This document shows positions 18,017 to 26,524 of a stretch of 64,000 nt of DNA, one piece after another. How positions within the stretch are numbered: position 1 is the first letter of the stretch; each line of letters begins with the position of its first letter. A program made the position numbers and the translations under genes. The notes beneath the pieces were generated by a model that was given only the letters and a program-made list of their open reading frames with translations, had not been told where the DNA came from and ran no database searches. The stretch comes from Desulfolithobacter dissulfuricans (GTDB taxonomy: Bacteria; Desulfobacterota; Desulfobulbia; Desulfobulbales; Desulfobulbaceae), in assembly GCF_025998535.1 (NCBI RefSeq), contig NZ_AP024233.1, positions 124,001 through 188,000 on the forward strand. The letters are read 5' to 3'.

Positions 18017-18667
18017 TCAGCGTTCCGGACGGGCCGCGGTCTGCGGGGCGGACACGGGCTGTTTCGTGGCCCTGGGCTTGAGGCTGATACGCAGGATGCC
18101 CTCGGCAGCGGTGACCGCGGTGGGCTCCAGGGCAAGGGAAAGGAGCTTGTCTCCCGTTGTGGCTGTAAAGGGTGTGATGGTATTCAGGGGCAGGGGATAG
18201 GGCCTGTTGCCCAGGGCGGCCAGCAGGGGAAACAGGGTCGTGCCGGCGGAACCGCTTCGTTCCCGGGGTGGCATCCTGAAGTGCGGCGTCAGGTAGAGGA
18301 TTTGCTTTTCCGGATCAAATTCGAGCCTGAGGTCGCAGGAAACCCCCATGGTCAGGGTGCCCACCTTCAGGCGCACGGTCTGGCCGCCCACCCGGGTTCG
18401 GATGCTGACGTCGCGACCGGCGATCATGGTGTCCAGCGAAAGGAGGTTGTCGTGGATCTGGAGCCGATCGATGGCGCGGATTTCAATGGTTCCCTCAAAA
18501 GAGTCGTTTTCCGGCGCAAAAGAGAGCGGCAGGAGTGAGCGCAGGGTCTGGAGAATGGCGGACTGGGTTACGGTGATGGTCACCGGCTCCCGGCTGGCCG
18601 AGGCCGGTGGGCAGGCTGCCAGCAGGAAAAGAACCGACAACAGGATGCAGAGGCGTAAAAAGGACAT
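18017..18667 (-). CDS. Putative lipoprotein of unknown function
   Basis: The protein has 216 residues. The N-terminus is a lipoprotein signal peptide with lipobox LAAC, placing the lipid on Cys19. The rest is alternating beta-type sequence without catalytic motifs (VTITVTQSAILQTLRSLLPLSF, VGTLTMGVSCDLRLEFD). It faintly recalls amphipathic beta-sheet lipoproteins such as the DUF1439/YceB group, but I cannot assign it. There is no obvious operon partner; the helicase at 18801 is divergent. Confidence 0.7.
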   Translation of the reverse strand: MSFLRLCILLSVLFLLAACPPASASREPVTITVTQSAILQTLRSLLPLSFAPENDSFEGTIEIRAIDRLQIHDNLLSLDTMIAGRDVSIRTRVGGQTVRLKVGTLTMGVSCDLRLEFDPEKQILYLTPHFRMPPRERSGSAGTTLFPLLAALGNRPYPLPLNTITPFTATTGDKLLSLALEPTAVTAAEGILRISLKPRATKQPVSAPQTAARPER

Positions 18668-18800
18668 GACAGGACCGGGAATTTTGGAGTTTGATACCAG
18701 TAATTTCTTCCTCCTGAATCAGTGAAGCTGGACAATTCAGATATCAAAAAACAATACACTGATTCAAGGTTGTTGGCAGGATAATGGAAAACAGGCAGGT

Positions 18801-20177
18801 GTGCAATTGCAGAGTATGTCGGATAACAGGGTGGTCCTGCGGGTGATCTCGGAATGCGGCCTTGCCGGGGCACCGGATGTCCTGACGCGGCAGATCAAAA
18901 AGGATCTGACCATCAAAAATCCCAAGTACCTGGCCGCCCGGCGCTACTCGCGCTGGATCGGCCGGGATCTCAAACCTGAACTCTATTTTTTCCGGGAGCA
19001 GGGTGACGAGCTGTTCTTCCCCCGGGGCTACGGCAACCGGGCCGTACAGCTCTGCCGTCAGCTGACCGGCCAGCCACCGGAGATCATCGATCAGCGCCGG
19101 CTACTGGAGCCGCTGGAACTGGAGTTTTCAGGCCAGCTCCGGCCCTACCAGGAACAGGCCGTGCAGGCGGTGATCCGGCGGTCCTTCGGAGTGCTTGAGG
19201 CCGGCACCGGCTCGGGTAAAACCGTTATGGCCCTGGCCGTGGTGGCGGCCAGGCGGCAGCCAACCATTATTCTGGTCCATTCCAAAGAGCTGCTCCACCA
19301 GTGGCGGGAGCGGATTCGCACCTTCCTCGGCCTGGAAGCTGGCCTGGCCGGAGATGGCCGGTTCGATCCCCGGCCGGTGACCGTGGCCATTGTCAATACG
19401 GCCCGCAGGCGGCTCCCCCAGCTCACTCCCCTTTTCGGACAGCTCATTGTCGATGAATGTCACCGGGTACCGGCCAGCCTGTTCACCGATGTGGTCAGTG
19501 GTTTTGACGCCCATTTCATGCTCGGGCTCTCGGCCACCGCCTTTCGCCGGGAAGACGGGATGACCCGGCTGATCTACTGCTACATGGGCGATCGGGTCCA
19601 TGCGGTGGATCCCGGCGTCCTTGCCGCCAGCGGTGCCGTGGTCCGGCCCGAGCTTGTCCAGAAGGAAACCGGCTTTAGAAGCGGCTACCGCGGTGAGTAT
19701 ACCAAACTGATCAAGGGGCTGGTTGCCGATGAGCAGCGCAACGAGCAGATAGCCGATGATATCGCCAGGCTGGTGCAGGACGGCCATCAGGGGACGGTCC
19801 TGGTGGTGTCGGACCGGGTCGCCCACTGCGAGATCTTGCGCCGCAAGCTGTACCGCCGGAAAGTGGATGCGGCCCTGCTCACCGGCAGGGTGCCTCCGGA
19901 GCTGCGGGCCAGAATCGTCCGTGAGGTGCAGGAGGGTCAGGTGCCGGTGTTGATCTCCACGGTTCAGCTCATCGGCGAGGGGTTTGACTGCCCGGGTCTC
20001 TCCACTCTGGTCCTGGCCACGCCCATCAAGTTCGAGGGACGGCTGCTGCAGGTGGTGGGGAGGGTCATGCGTCCGGCAGAGGGCAAGAAGGCCCTGGTGA
20101 TCGACTATGTGGATGTCAAGGTTCCGGTCCTGCGCCGCTCTGCCGAGGCCAGGGCTGAGGTGTTGTCCCGCTGGTAG
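18801..20177 (+). CDS. SF2 DEAD/DEAH-type helicase
   Basis: The protein has 458 residues from the GTG at 18801; the ATG at 18816 is an alternative. Residues about 110-270 form helicase domain 1: LRPYQEQAVQAV, Walker A EAGTGSGKT, motif II VDECH and motif III LSATAFR. Domain 2 (about 300-450) has VLISTVQLIGEGFDCPGL and the arginine-finger motif QVVGRVMRP. This resembles the XPB/RadD-like stand-alone helicases of bacteria. The preceding 100 residues (LTIKNPKYLAARRYSRWIGRDLKPELYFFRE) match the small N-terminal domain often found on such proteins. The substrate is unknown; a repair role is an inference from the family. Confidence 0.88.
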   Translation: MQLQSMSDNRVVLRVISECGLAGAPDVLTRQIKKDLTIKNPKYLAARRYSRWIGRDLKPELYFFREQGDELFFPRGYGNRAVQLCRQLTGQPPEIIDQRRLLEPLELEFSGQLRPYQEQAVQAVIRRSFGVLEAGTGSGKTVMALAVVAARRQPTIILVHSKELLHQWRERIRTFLGLEAGLAGDGRFDPRPVTVAIVNTARRRLPQLTPLFGQLIVDECHRVPASLFTDVVSGFDAHFMLGLSATAFRREDGMTRLIYCYMGDRVHAVDPGVLAASGAVVRPELVQKETGFRSGYRGEYTKLIKGLVADEQRNEQIADDIARLVQDGHQGTVLVVSDRVAHCEILRRKLYRRKVDAALLTGRVPPELRARIVREVQEGQVPVLISTVQLIGEGFDCPGLSTLVLATPIKFEGRLLQVVGRVMRPAEGKKALVIDYVDVKVPVLRRSAEARAEVLSRW

Positions 20178-20275
20178 GTCGGGCTCCGTTCCTGCATCCG
20201 GGAGGGCCTGGTGGTAATCTCCTTGTCTTTTTGTTTTTTCTTGTGTATACTGAACAATTTTATAGTTGGGTACTC

Positions 20276-20303
20276 AAGCGCGAAGCCGACTTCGCGCTTT
20301 TTC
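20276..20303 (+). terminator. Rho-independent terminator after the helicase gene; group II intron target
   Basis: A perfect 10-bp hairpin AAGCGCGAAG-CCGA-CTTCGCGCTT is followed by TTTCT. The group II intron begins two bases after this feature. Insertion just 3' of a terminator stem is the known habit of class C introns. Confidence 0.9.
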
Positions 20304-20304
20304 T

Positions 20305-22397
20305 GTGTTTGCCCGGCATGGCGGGCAAACCCAGCCTGCGGAACGCAGGCGTCACCCCGACCAGGGGGAAGACAATCCGAATCGCAAGGGCGTTGCTGGC
20401 AACGGCAGGGTCTGAAGGAAGCGATAGGAAGTGAGCGGTACATAGCGTAAGTGAACCTGATTCGGCGTCATAGGTGGGTAAGCGTGCACAATAGCGTGAA
20501 GCCCGATACCTGGTCAGACCTTTGGCGTGATTGAGGATGGGATTGCTCACCGGGAGTTCGCCTTAACCGGGGAAGCCTCCTAGCGTACTTGCAGTACGAG
20601 AGTTAAGGAAGGTTCAAGGAGAGATCCAAGGCCTACCGAAGCGGTGGGAGGTGGCAGATGATTCCGTAGTAGTGATGAAATCCCGGCCGGAGAAGCCTGG
20701 TAACAGCGTGGAGGATAAAACCGGGATGACCTGTCAGCGTTGTTTGACAGGGGCTGGTATTTGCCAAAAGCGGTATCAGTTGCGAAGGGATGAAGTTTAT
20801 TTGAAGGTTCCCTGAAGATCATGGAGGTCTGGAGTCAGAACACAAGCTGCCCGACGGGGCGGGGCACATTTTCGGCGGTATGCTGTGAGAGGCCGTCTGC
20901 TGATTTTGGCCGTTCATCGGAGTAACCTGAACAGTTGAGCGTACATTGCCCATTGGGATAGAAGGCGCTCTCATTTGGGTGAAGACCCGGGGATTCCAGG
21001 CAGAAGTGGAGGGATGGGGACGCAGGACAGGAGCATGGTTGACGTTTGGTACAGTCTGTATGACCGGATGCTGAGCAGGGACGCTCTGCACAAGGCGTTT
21101 GGGAAGGTGAGGTCTGCGAAGGGAGCTGCCGGAATAGACGGCCAGTCCATCAAGGACTTTGCCGCATCAGCCGAAGCCAACATCGACTGTCTCCTGAAGG
21201 AACTGTGGGAAAAGAGTTACCAGCCACTGGCCGTGCGCCGGGTAGAGATACCCAAGCCAACCGGAGGAGTTCGGTTGCTCGGTATTCCAGCAGTCCGTGA
21301 CCGTGTAGTGCAGCAGGCACTGCTCGACATTCTCCTGCCGATATTCGATCGGGATTTCCACCCGTCGAGCTATGGCTATCGCCCAGGCCGCAGTTGTCAT
21401 CAGGCGATATCCAAGGCGACGATGTTTATCCGTGACTACGATCGAAAGTGGGTAGTTGATATGGATCTGTCCAAATGCTTTGACACCTTGGACCATGATC
21501 TCATCCTCAGCGCCTTTCGTCGCCGGATCAGGGACGGGAGTATCCTCGGTCTCCTGGAGAAGTTTCTGAAGAGCGGTGTAATGACGGATTCGGGATTTAC
21601 GGCTAGCGAGATCGGCAGTCCACAGGGCGGCGTGATCAGCCCTCTGATAGCCAATGTGTATCTCGATTCTTTTGATCAATTCATGAAGAATCGTGGCCAC
21701 CGAATAGTCCGCTATGCGGACGATATCCTGATTCTGTGCCAATCAAAGAAAGCGGCCGAGAATGCTCTTGAGCAGGCACGGCACTATCTTGAAGGAGAAT
21801 TGCTGCTGACTGTCAACCGTGAAAAGACCCATATCTGCCACAGCAGTCGGGGCGTAAACTTTCTGGGAGTATCCGTATGCTCTCAGTATACGCAAATCCA
21901 GCGAGGCAAGATTAAGTCTTTCAAGGCAAAGGTCAAGGCAATGACCCGGCGTAATTCCCCGGTGAATCTTGAGAAAGTGATTGCAGATCTCAATCCGCTC
22001 TTGAGGGGATTTGCCAACTACTTCCGGATAGCGAACTGCACAGGAGAATTTTCAAGGCTGATGAGATGGATTCGGAGAAGACTGCGAGCCATCCAGCTGA
22101 AATTGTGGAAGAAGCCCAATCGGCTTCACCGCAGGCTGAGGCAGCTTGGATACAGGGGGAAGTTTGATGCGATCAAAATGAACTCCTGGGCCAATGCGGC
22201 AAGTCCTTTGAGCCATTATGCCCTGCCCAACGGATATTTACACCGGGGCTTGGGTCTCTTTGATCTTGGTGCTGTATCTACTGGAATCTCTGTTTCAATA
22301 TGAAGGAAAATAAACAGGAGCCGTATACGAGACCCGTACGTACGGTTCTGTGAGAGGGATGAGGCAAGCGTAATTAACTTGCCTCACCCTACTCGAT
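20305..22397 (+). mobile_element. Group II intron, full length (copy 2)
   Basis: About 2.09 kb. The proposed 5' end is GTGTTTGCCCGGC at 20305, right after the terminator hairpin; group II introns begin GTGYG-like. About 700 bases of ribozyme domains I-IV precede and surround the maturase ORF. Domain V is at 22318-22348 (GAGCCGTAT...TACGGTTC, with the AGC triad). The domain VI stem is GAGGCAAG/CTTGCCTC at 22361-22385, and the intron ends CTACTCGAT at 22397. Copy 1 at 1-1046 matches it without visible difference. The 5' boundary is inferred because the second copy is cut by the window. Confidence 0.85.
21035..22303 (+). CDS. ltrA: Group II intron reverse transcriptase/maturase
   Basis: I chose the ATG at 21035 because AGGA lies 7 bases upstream. 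The frame is open from the TTG at 20975, and another ATG is at 21014. The protein from 21035 has 422 residues: RT palm and fingers (AAGIDGQSIKDF, GIPAVRDRVVQQAL, YGYRPGRSCHQAI), YADD catalytic motif, SPQGGVISP, then the maturase X domain (LRGFANYFR...). No HNH endonuclease domain is present, typical of class C-like elements that use replication-fork primers. Its C-terminal 293 residues are identical to the truncated copy at 1-952. Confidence 0.93.
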   Translation: MVDVWYSLYDRMLSRDALHKAFGKVRSAKGAAGIDGQSIKDFAASAEANIDCLLKELWEKSYQPLAVRRVEIPKPTGGVRLLGIPAVRDRVVQQALLDILLPIFDRDFHPSSYGYRPGRSCHQAISKATMFIRDYDRKWVVDMDLSKCFDTLDHDLILSAFRRRIRDGSILGLLEKFLKSGVMTDSGFTASEIGSPQGGVISPLIANVYLDSFDQFMKNRGHRIVRYADDILILCQSKKAAENALEQARHYLEGELLLTVNREKTHICHSSRGVNFLGVSVCSQYTQIQRGKIKSFKAKVKAMTRRNSPVNLEKVIADLNPLLRGFANYFRIANCTGEFSRLMRWIRRRLRAIQLKLWKKPNRLHRRLRQLGYRGKFDAIKMNSWANAASPLSHYALPNGYLHRGLGLFDLGAVSTGISVSI

Positions 22398-22442
22398 TTT
22401 CAGGCTCCCGGATAGCTCTGGAGCCGTTTTTGTAAGGATATT

Positions 22443-24242
22443 ATGCAGCAGGACAAGATCAGAAACGTGGCCATCATTGCCCACGTCGACCATGGCAAGA
22501 CAACCCTCGTGGATCAGCTTTTTCGCCAGAGTGGCATGTTCCGTGACAATCAGCAGGTGGCTGAGCGGCTCATGGACTCCATGGACCTGGAGCGGGAGCG
22601 GGGGATTACCATTGCCTCCAAAAATGGTTCCTATAACTATGGCGACTACCAGATAAATATCATCGATACTCCGGGCCATGCCGATTTCGGCGGCCAGGTG
22701 GAGCGTGTCCTGCGCATGGCCGATGGGGCGCTTTTGCTGGTGGATGCCCAGGAAGGTCCCATGCCCCAGACCTTTTTCGTGGTCAAGAAGGCCTTGGCCG
22801 CCAAGCTGCCCATCCTGGTGGTGGTTAACAAGATCGACAAGGAAGCGGCCCGCTGCGAATGGTGTGTGGACCAGGTCTTTGACCTGCTCGGCCGGCTCGA
22901 TGCTCCGGACGAAATTCTGGATTTTCCCGTGGTTTACGGTTCGGCCAAAGAGGGGTTCATGGTCGCTGACCCCGAGTATACCGCGGTGCCGGGCAAGGGG
23001 ATGGAGCTGATTTCCGAGATGATCATCAACCACGTGCCGCCGCCGGCCGGTGACCCGGAGGCGCCGCTGCAGCTCCAGATCAACACCATCGACTATTCGC
23101 CCTATCTGGGGCGGCTCGGTATCGGCAAGGTGGTCAACGGAACCCTGAATCTCAATGATTCGGTGGTGGTGGCCCGCCGAGACGGCTCCATCAAGCCGGT
23201 ACGGATCAACAAGATCTTCGGTTTTGCCGGCAATACGCAGGTGCCGCTGGAGCAGGCGGTTACCGGCAACATAGTGGCTGTGGCCGGCATGGACGATGTC
23301 ACCGTGGGCGTGACCTTCACTGACCCGGACGATCCCCGGCCGCTGCCCCTGATCGAGATCGACCCGCCGACCATTTCCATGAACTTCATTCCCAATGATT
23401 CGCCCTTTGCCGGCCAGGATGGCAAATTCGTCACCTCGCGCCACCTGGAAGAGCGGTTGTCACGGGAGATTCTTGCCGATGTGGCCCTGCAGGTGGAGCC
23501 GCTCACCGATGGAGTGGGCTTCCGGGTTTCGGGCCGGGGTGAGCTCCATCTCTCCATACTGATCGAAAAGATGCGGCGGGAAGGCTACGAGTTCCAGGTC
23601 ACCCGGCCCCATGTCATCATGCGGGAGGAGAACGGCAAGACCATGGAGCCCTACGAGGAGCTGACCGTGGACGTGGACGAGCAGTACCAGGGCGTGGTGA
23701 TCGAGAAACTGGGCAAGCTGAAAGGGGTTCTTGAGGACATGCAGGTGGAAAACCAGATGACGCGGATGAAGTTCAAGGTGCCCACCCGAGGTCTCCTGGG
23801 CTACCGTTCCGAGTTCATGACCGATACCCGCGGTATGGGGGTGATGAACTACGTGTTCGCCGAATGGGGGCCCTATGCCGGCGAGATCCAGAACCGGAGC
23901 AACGGGGTGATGATCGTCAAGGAGAACTGCACCAGCGTGGCCTATGCCCTGTTCAATCTCCAGGATCGCGGAGAGCTCTTTATCGGTCCCGGCGAGGAGT
24001 TGTACAAGGGCCAGATCATCGGCGAGCATTGCCGGCCTGCCGACCTGGTGGTCAATCCGGCCAAAGGCAAGAAACTGACCAACATGCGGGCCTCGGGTTC
24101 CGACGAGGCGGTGATCCTCACCCCGCCGCGGGAGATGAGTCTCGAGGACTGTATTGCCTACATCAACGATGACGAACTGGTGGAGATCACCCCGAAAATC
24201 ATCCGGCTGCGCAAGAGTCGGGATGCCAAAATCCGGGCGTAA
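22443..24242 (+). CDS. typA: Ribosome-associated GTPase TypA/BipA
   Basis: The protein has 599 residues, full family length. The G domain shows G1 AHVDHGKTT, switch II DTPGHADFGG and NKID. The EF-G-like domains II, III and V follow, with the TypA-specific C-terminal domain (TRGLLGYRSEFMTDTRGMGVMNYVF, NRSNGVMI). TypA binds the 70S ribosome and is needed under stress and low temperature and for 50S assembly. The ribosome site AAGGA is 6 bases before the ATG. The intron ends only 45 bases upstream, so the native promoter or leader may be displaced and transcription may now come through the intron. Confidence 0.96.
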   Translation: MQQDKIRNVAIIAHVDHGKTTLVDQLFRQSGMFRDNQQVAERLMDSMDLERERGITIASKNGSYNYGDYQINIIDTPGHADFGGQVERVLRMADGALLLVDAQEGPMPQTFFVVKKALAAKLPILVVVNKIDKEAARCEWCVDQVFDLLGRLDAPDEILDFPVVYGSAKEGFMVADPEYTAVPGKGMELISEMIINHVPPPAGDPEAPLQLQINTIDYSPYLGRLGIGKVVNGTLNLNDSVVVARRDGSIKPVRINKIFGFAGNTQVPLEQAVTGNIVAVAGMDDVTVGVTFTDPDDPRPLPLIEIDPPTISMNFIPNDSPFAGQDGKFVTSRHLEERLSREILADVALQVEPLTDGVGFRVSGRGELHLSILIEKMRREGYEFQVTRPHVIMREENGKTMEPYEELTVDVDEQYQGVVIEKLGKLKGVLEDMQVENQMTRMKFKVPTRGLLGYRSEFMTDTRGMGVMNYVFAEWGPYAGEIQNRSNGVMIVKENCTSVAYALFNLQDRGELFIGPGEELYKGQIIGEHCRPADLVVNPAKGKKLTNMRASGSDEAVILTPPREMSLEDCIAYINDDELVEITPKIIRLRKSRDAKIRA

Positions 24243-24364
24243 CTGTATGAAATATATGCAAAAGCTCTCGTCAGTTCCGGCCGGTGTATCGCCCTGCTGG
24301 CCGGAGTTGAGAACTTCAGCTGCAACCGCAGCTGCAAGAAAACTTGTATGTTAGCACACATGCC

Positions 24365-24526
24365 ATGAAAGATCTGATCCTGTTGGGAATCGCTCTGCTG
24401 GCGGGAATCGGAGCCCTGGTCCTGTTTCTGCGCCGCTCGGGTGACGACTGCGCCCCCTGACTGCTCATGTATGGCTCCATAGGTGTGGGGCTGGCGGTCT
24501 ATCTGGTGCTCAAGGCGCTGTTGTAG
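24365..24526 (+). CDS. Candidate tiny membrane selenoprotein with CxxU motif (in-frame TGA)
   Basis: The ATG at 24365 opens a 31-codon frame (LILLGIALLAGIGALVLFL, then basic RR and GDDCAP) that meets TGA at 24458-24460. The same frame goes on for 21 codons (LLMYGSIGVGLAVYLVLKALL) to TAG. Read through, this gives 53 residues with two membrane helices flanking C29-A-P-U32, a redox-type CxxU motif. A SECIS-like hairpin follows the TGA. Against it: no clear ribosome site precedes the ATG, and no sel genes are in the window. It could also be two unrelated tiny frames or non-coding. Confidence 0.35.
24473..24492 (+). promoter_or_regulatory. Candidate bacterial SECIS hairpin
   Basis: Starting 12 bases after the in-frame TGA, GGCTCC can pair with GGGGCT (two G-T pairs) around the 8-base loop ATAGGTGT. 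The loop carries GGT 22 bases past the TGA. This matches the size, spacing and GGU-bearing loop of known bacterial SECIS elements. The stem is short, so chance formation is possible. Confidence 0.35.
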
Positions 24527-24556
24527 GGCTTGCCCGGTGGAGGGATAGAGGTTACT

Positions 24557-24988
24557 TCAATACCGGTTGCTGAAGTAATCGCTGAGAATCTGTCCGTGGT
24601 CAAAGACCAGGGGCGGTAATCGGTCGCGGGTGAATATTTTTGCCTGCCGGGCATCGTCCCCGCCCCTGGGCGTGCCGTCGGCAGTGGCGATGAAGACCGT
24701 GGAGGCCGTGTGCTGACGCGGGTCGCGTTTCGGGTCGGAATAGGTATGGAACTGGCGCACCAGGACCACCTCCAGTCCGGTCTCCTCCTTCGCCTCGCGG
24801 ATTGCAGCCTCTTCAAACGATTCCCCGTAGTCGACAAATCCTCCGGGCAGGGCCCAGCCAAAAGGCGGATTCCCGCGCTCGATCAGGACAATACCTTCCC
24901 CGGTTTCAATGATAATATCCACCGTGGGCACCGGGTTTCTGTAGACGGGTATCTCGGCCCCGCATTGCGGACATTTCACTGCAGACAC
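24557..24988 (-). CDS. Nudix hydrolase with N-terminal zinc ribbon
   Basis: The protein has 143 residues from the GTG at 24988 (AGGAG just upstream). It opens with the half zinc ribbon CPQCG. It carries a complete Nudix box [24 protein letters not shown] (G-x5-E-x7-REUxEExGU). The family hydrolyses nucleoside diphosphates linked to another group; ADP-ribose or NADH-type substrates are plausible here, but the sequence does not decide. It overlaps the HAD gene stop by 13 bases, so the two are translationally coupled. Confidence 0.9.
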   Translation of the reverse strand: MSAVKCPQCGAEIPVYRNPVPTVDIIIETGEGIVLIERGNPPFGWALPGGFVDYGESFEEAAIREAKEETGLEVVLVRQFHTYSDPKRDPRQHTASTVFIATADGTPRGGDDARQAKIFTRDRLPPLVFDHGQILSDYFSNRY

Positions 24989-25581
24989 AAGCTCCTGATT
25001 TCCTCCCAGCTCGATACGGTGGGCAGCTGGTGCTTCCCTTTGTTCCAGGGCTGGGAAAAGACGATGGGAGTAATGCCGTGTTCCGGCAGCTGCAGGCAGG
25101 TCTCGGCCCGGTCATCGATGAACCACTCCAGTCCCCGATCCCTGATGTGGCGCGGCTTGTCATCATGGGCACCCATGGCGACAATGTGAATCCGCGGCAG
25201 GGTCGAGGGGGGCAGAACCGTGGCCAGCCACTCACTGACCGGTTCGGGATGGGGCCGGGCCGTGACCAGGGTGACCGGTGCCTTTTCGCTCAGTTCTCCC
25301 AGGACTTCTACAGCCCCGGGCATGGGCTTGAGACCGGTGCCCACTGAGTCCAGCAGGATTTTCATGAATATGGCCTGGATCGCCGAAGGATCCATGGCCA
25401 GGCATTCCTCCACCTCGAAGCTGGTGATATCCTCGAGCCGGATATCGCACCGGCCATACTCCTCGCAGGCCAGCCTGATAAAGGCTTCGGCCGTATCCGC
25501 CACCACCCCGTCGAAATCAAAGCCGAGCCGGGCCGGATCGATGGTCTTGCTATTTCTCTTCTGTGTGGCTGTCCTGTTCAT
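24976..25581 (-). CDS. HAD-superfamily phosphatase
   Basis: I place the start at the ATG at 25581 because GGAGG lies 10 bases upstream; the frame is open to 25617. The protein has 201 residues. HAD motif I is FDFDGVVAD (Asp22 nucleophile, Asp24), motif II is TLVTARPHP, and the later acidic motif is [11 protein letters not shown]. The shape suggests the 5'-nucleotidase-like (NT5C) branch, but the substrate is not fixed by sequence. The gene overlaps panE by 32 bases upstream and the Nudix gene by 13 bases downstream, forming a compact panE-HAD-Nudix operon. Confidence 0.85.
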   Translation of the reverse strand: MNRTATQKRNSKTIDPARLGFDFDGVVADTAEAFIRLACEEYGRCDIRLEDITSFEVEECLAMDPSAIQAIFMKILLDSVGTGLKPMPGAVEVLGELSEKAPVTLVTARPHPEPVSEWLATVLPPSTLPRIHIVAMGAHDDKPRHIRDRGLEWFIDDRAETCLQLPEHGITPIVFSQPWNKGKHQLPTVSSWEEIRSLCLQ

Positions 25582-26518
25582 GGTACATGGCCTCCAGGCG
25601 CCGAACGCGCTGGACAAGATTCTCGTTCACCGGGGTGGGAATGCCGAGTTTTTTCCCCAGGGCAACCACGGCCCCGTTGATGGCATCAATCTCGGTGGTC
25701 TTTTTGTTCCGTACATCCTGGAGCATGGACGAGACGTTATGCCGGGTCTGGCGGCAGACCTGGAAGACGGTCCGTATGGGATCGCCGTTCACGGTAATAC
25801 CAAGGGCCCGGGCCACGGCCACGGCTTCTGCCACGGCCTTTTTCATGGGTTCGCGCAGGGAGCAGGAGGTCAGCAGCTGGCCGTTTGTCCGGTTGTAGAT
25901 GGCGCTCAGCGCGTTGATACCCACGTTGATGAAAAGCTTGTGCCAGTGGTGTTTCTCCGGATTGTCCGTGTAGCGGGCCTGGAAGCCGGCCTCCTCGAAC
26001 AGTCTGGCCAGCGAGCGCAGTCGCTCTGTGGCTTCCGGCACCACCGGAACAAGCAACCCGAAACGGGTGAGGCCGCTGCCGCCGTGGCGTACCCGGCCTT
26101 CCCCTTCCAGGGTCGCCCCTTCCGAGGTGATGCCCACCGCCGGGATACCCCGGCTCTGCCGGAGAATATCCGGGTGGAGGATACCGTTCTGCAGGCCGAT
26201 GACCAGGGTTTCCCGGGTGATAAGGGGGCTGGCATGATCCAGGCAGGCGCGAAGGGTGGCCGTCTTGGTGCAGCAGATCAGGATGTCACAGGTGGAAATG
26301 TCCGCAGGAAGGGCGGTTGCCTTCACCGGGACCGATATGGAGCGCTCCTTTTCCTGGAGCCGGATGCCGGCCTGGCTGATACGTTCAGCCCGGTCCGGCC
26401 TGTAATCAAGAAGCCAGAGCCTTGTCTGGCTCTGGCTCCCCTGGGTCTGAAGAAAGAGAGTGATACGGGCCGCCAGCAGGGAACCAAGGGCTCCAGGCCC
26501 GGCAATCACTAGTTTCAT
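25550..26518 (-). CDS. panE: 2-dehydropantoate 2-reductase
   Basis: The protein has 322 residues. It has the N-terminal Rossmann motif GPGALGSLLA (7-16). The ApbA/PanE core follows: LVIGLQNGI, GITSEGATLEGEGRVRHGG, then the catalytic Lys region NPEKHHWHKLFINVGINALSAI and the C-terminal helical domain ending VNENLVQRVRRLEA. PanE reduces ketopantoate to pantoate with NADPH in coenzyme A synthesis. It follows the OB-fold gene at 26525 with a 6-base gap on the same strand, so these genes probably share a transcript. PanE paralogues with other 2-keto acid substrates exist, so the exact substrate is probable rather than certain. Confidence 0.88.
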   Translation of the reverse strand: MKLVIAGPGALGSLLAARITLFLQTQGSQSQTRLWLLDYRPDRAERISQAGIRLQEKERSISVPVKATALPADISTCDILICCTKTATLRACLDHASPLITRETLVIGLQNGILHPDILRQSRGIPAVGITSEGATLEGEGRVRHGGSGLTRFGLLVPVVPEATERLRSLARLFEEAGFQARYTDNPEKHHWHKLFINVGINALSAIYNRTNGQLLTSCSLREPMKKAVAEAVAVARALGITVNGDPIRTVFQVCRQTRHNVSSMLQDVRNKKTTEIDAINGAVVALGKKLGIPTPVNENLVQRVRRLEAMYHEQDSHTEEK

Positions 26519-26524
26519 GGTTGT

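Noticed and set aside
24247-24354. Small frame MKYMQKLSS... between typA and the candidate selenoprotein
   Set aside because: No ribosome site, Ala/Arg-rich, and it covers an imperfect hairpin that more likely ends the typA transcript.
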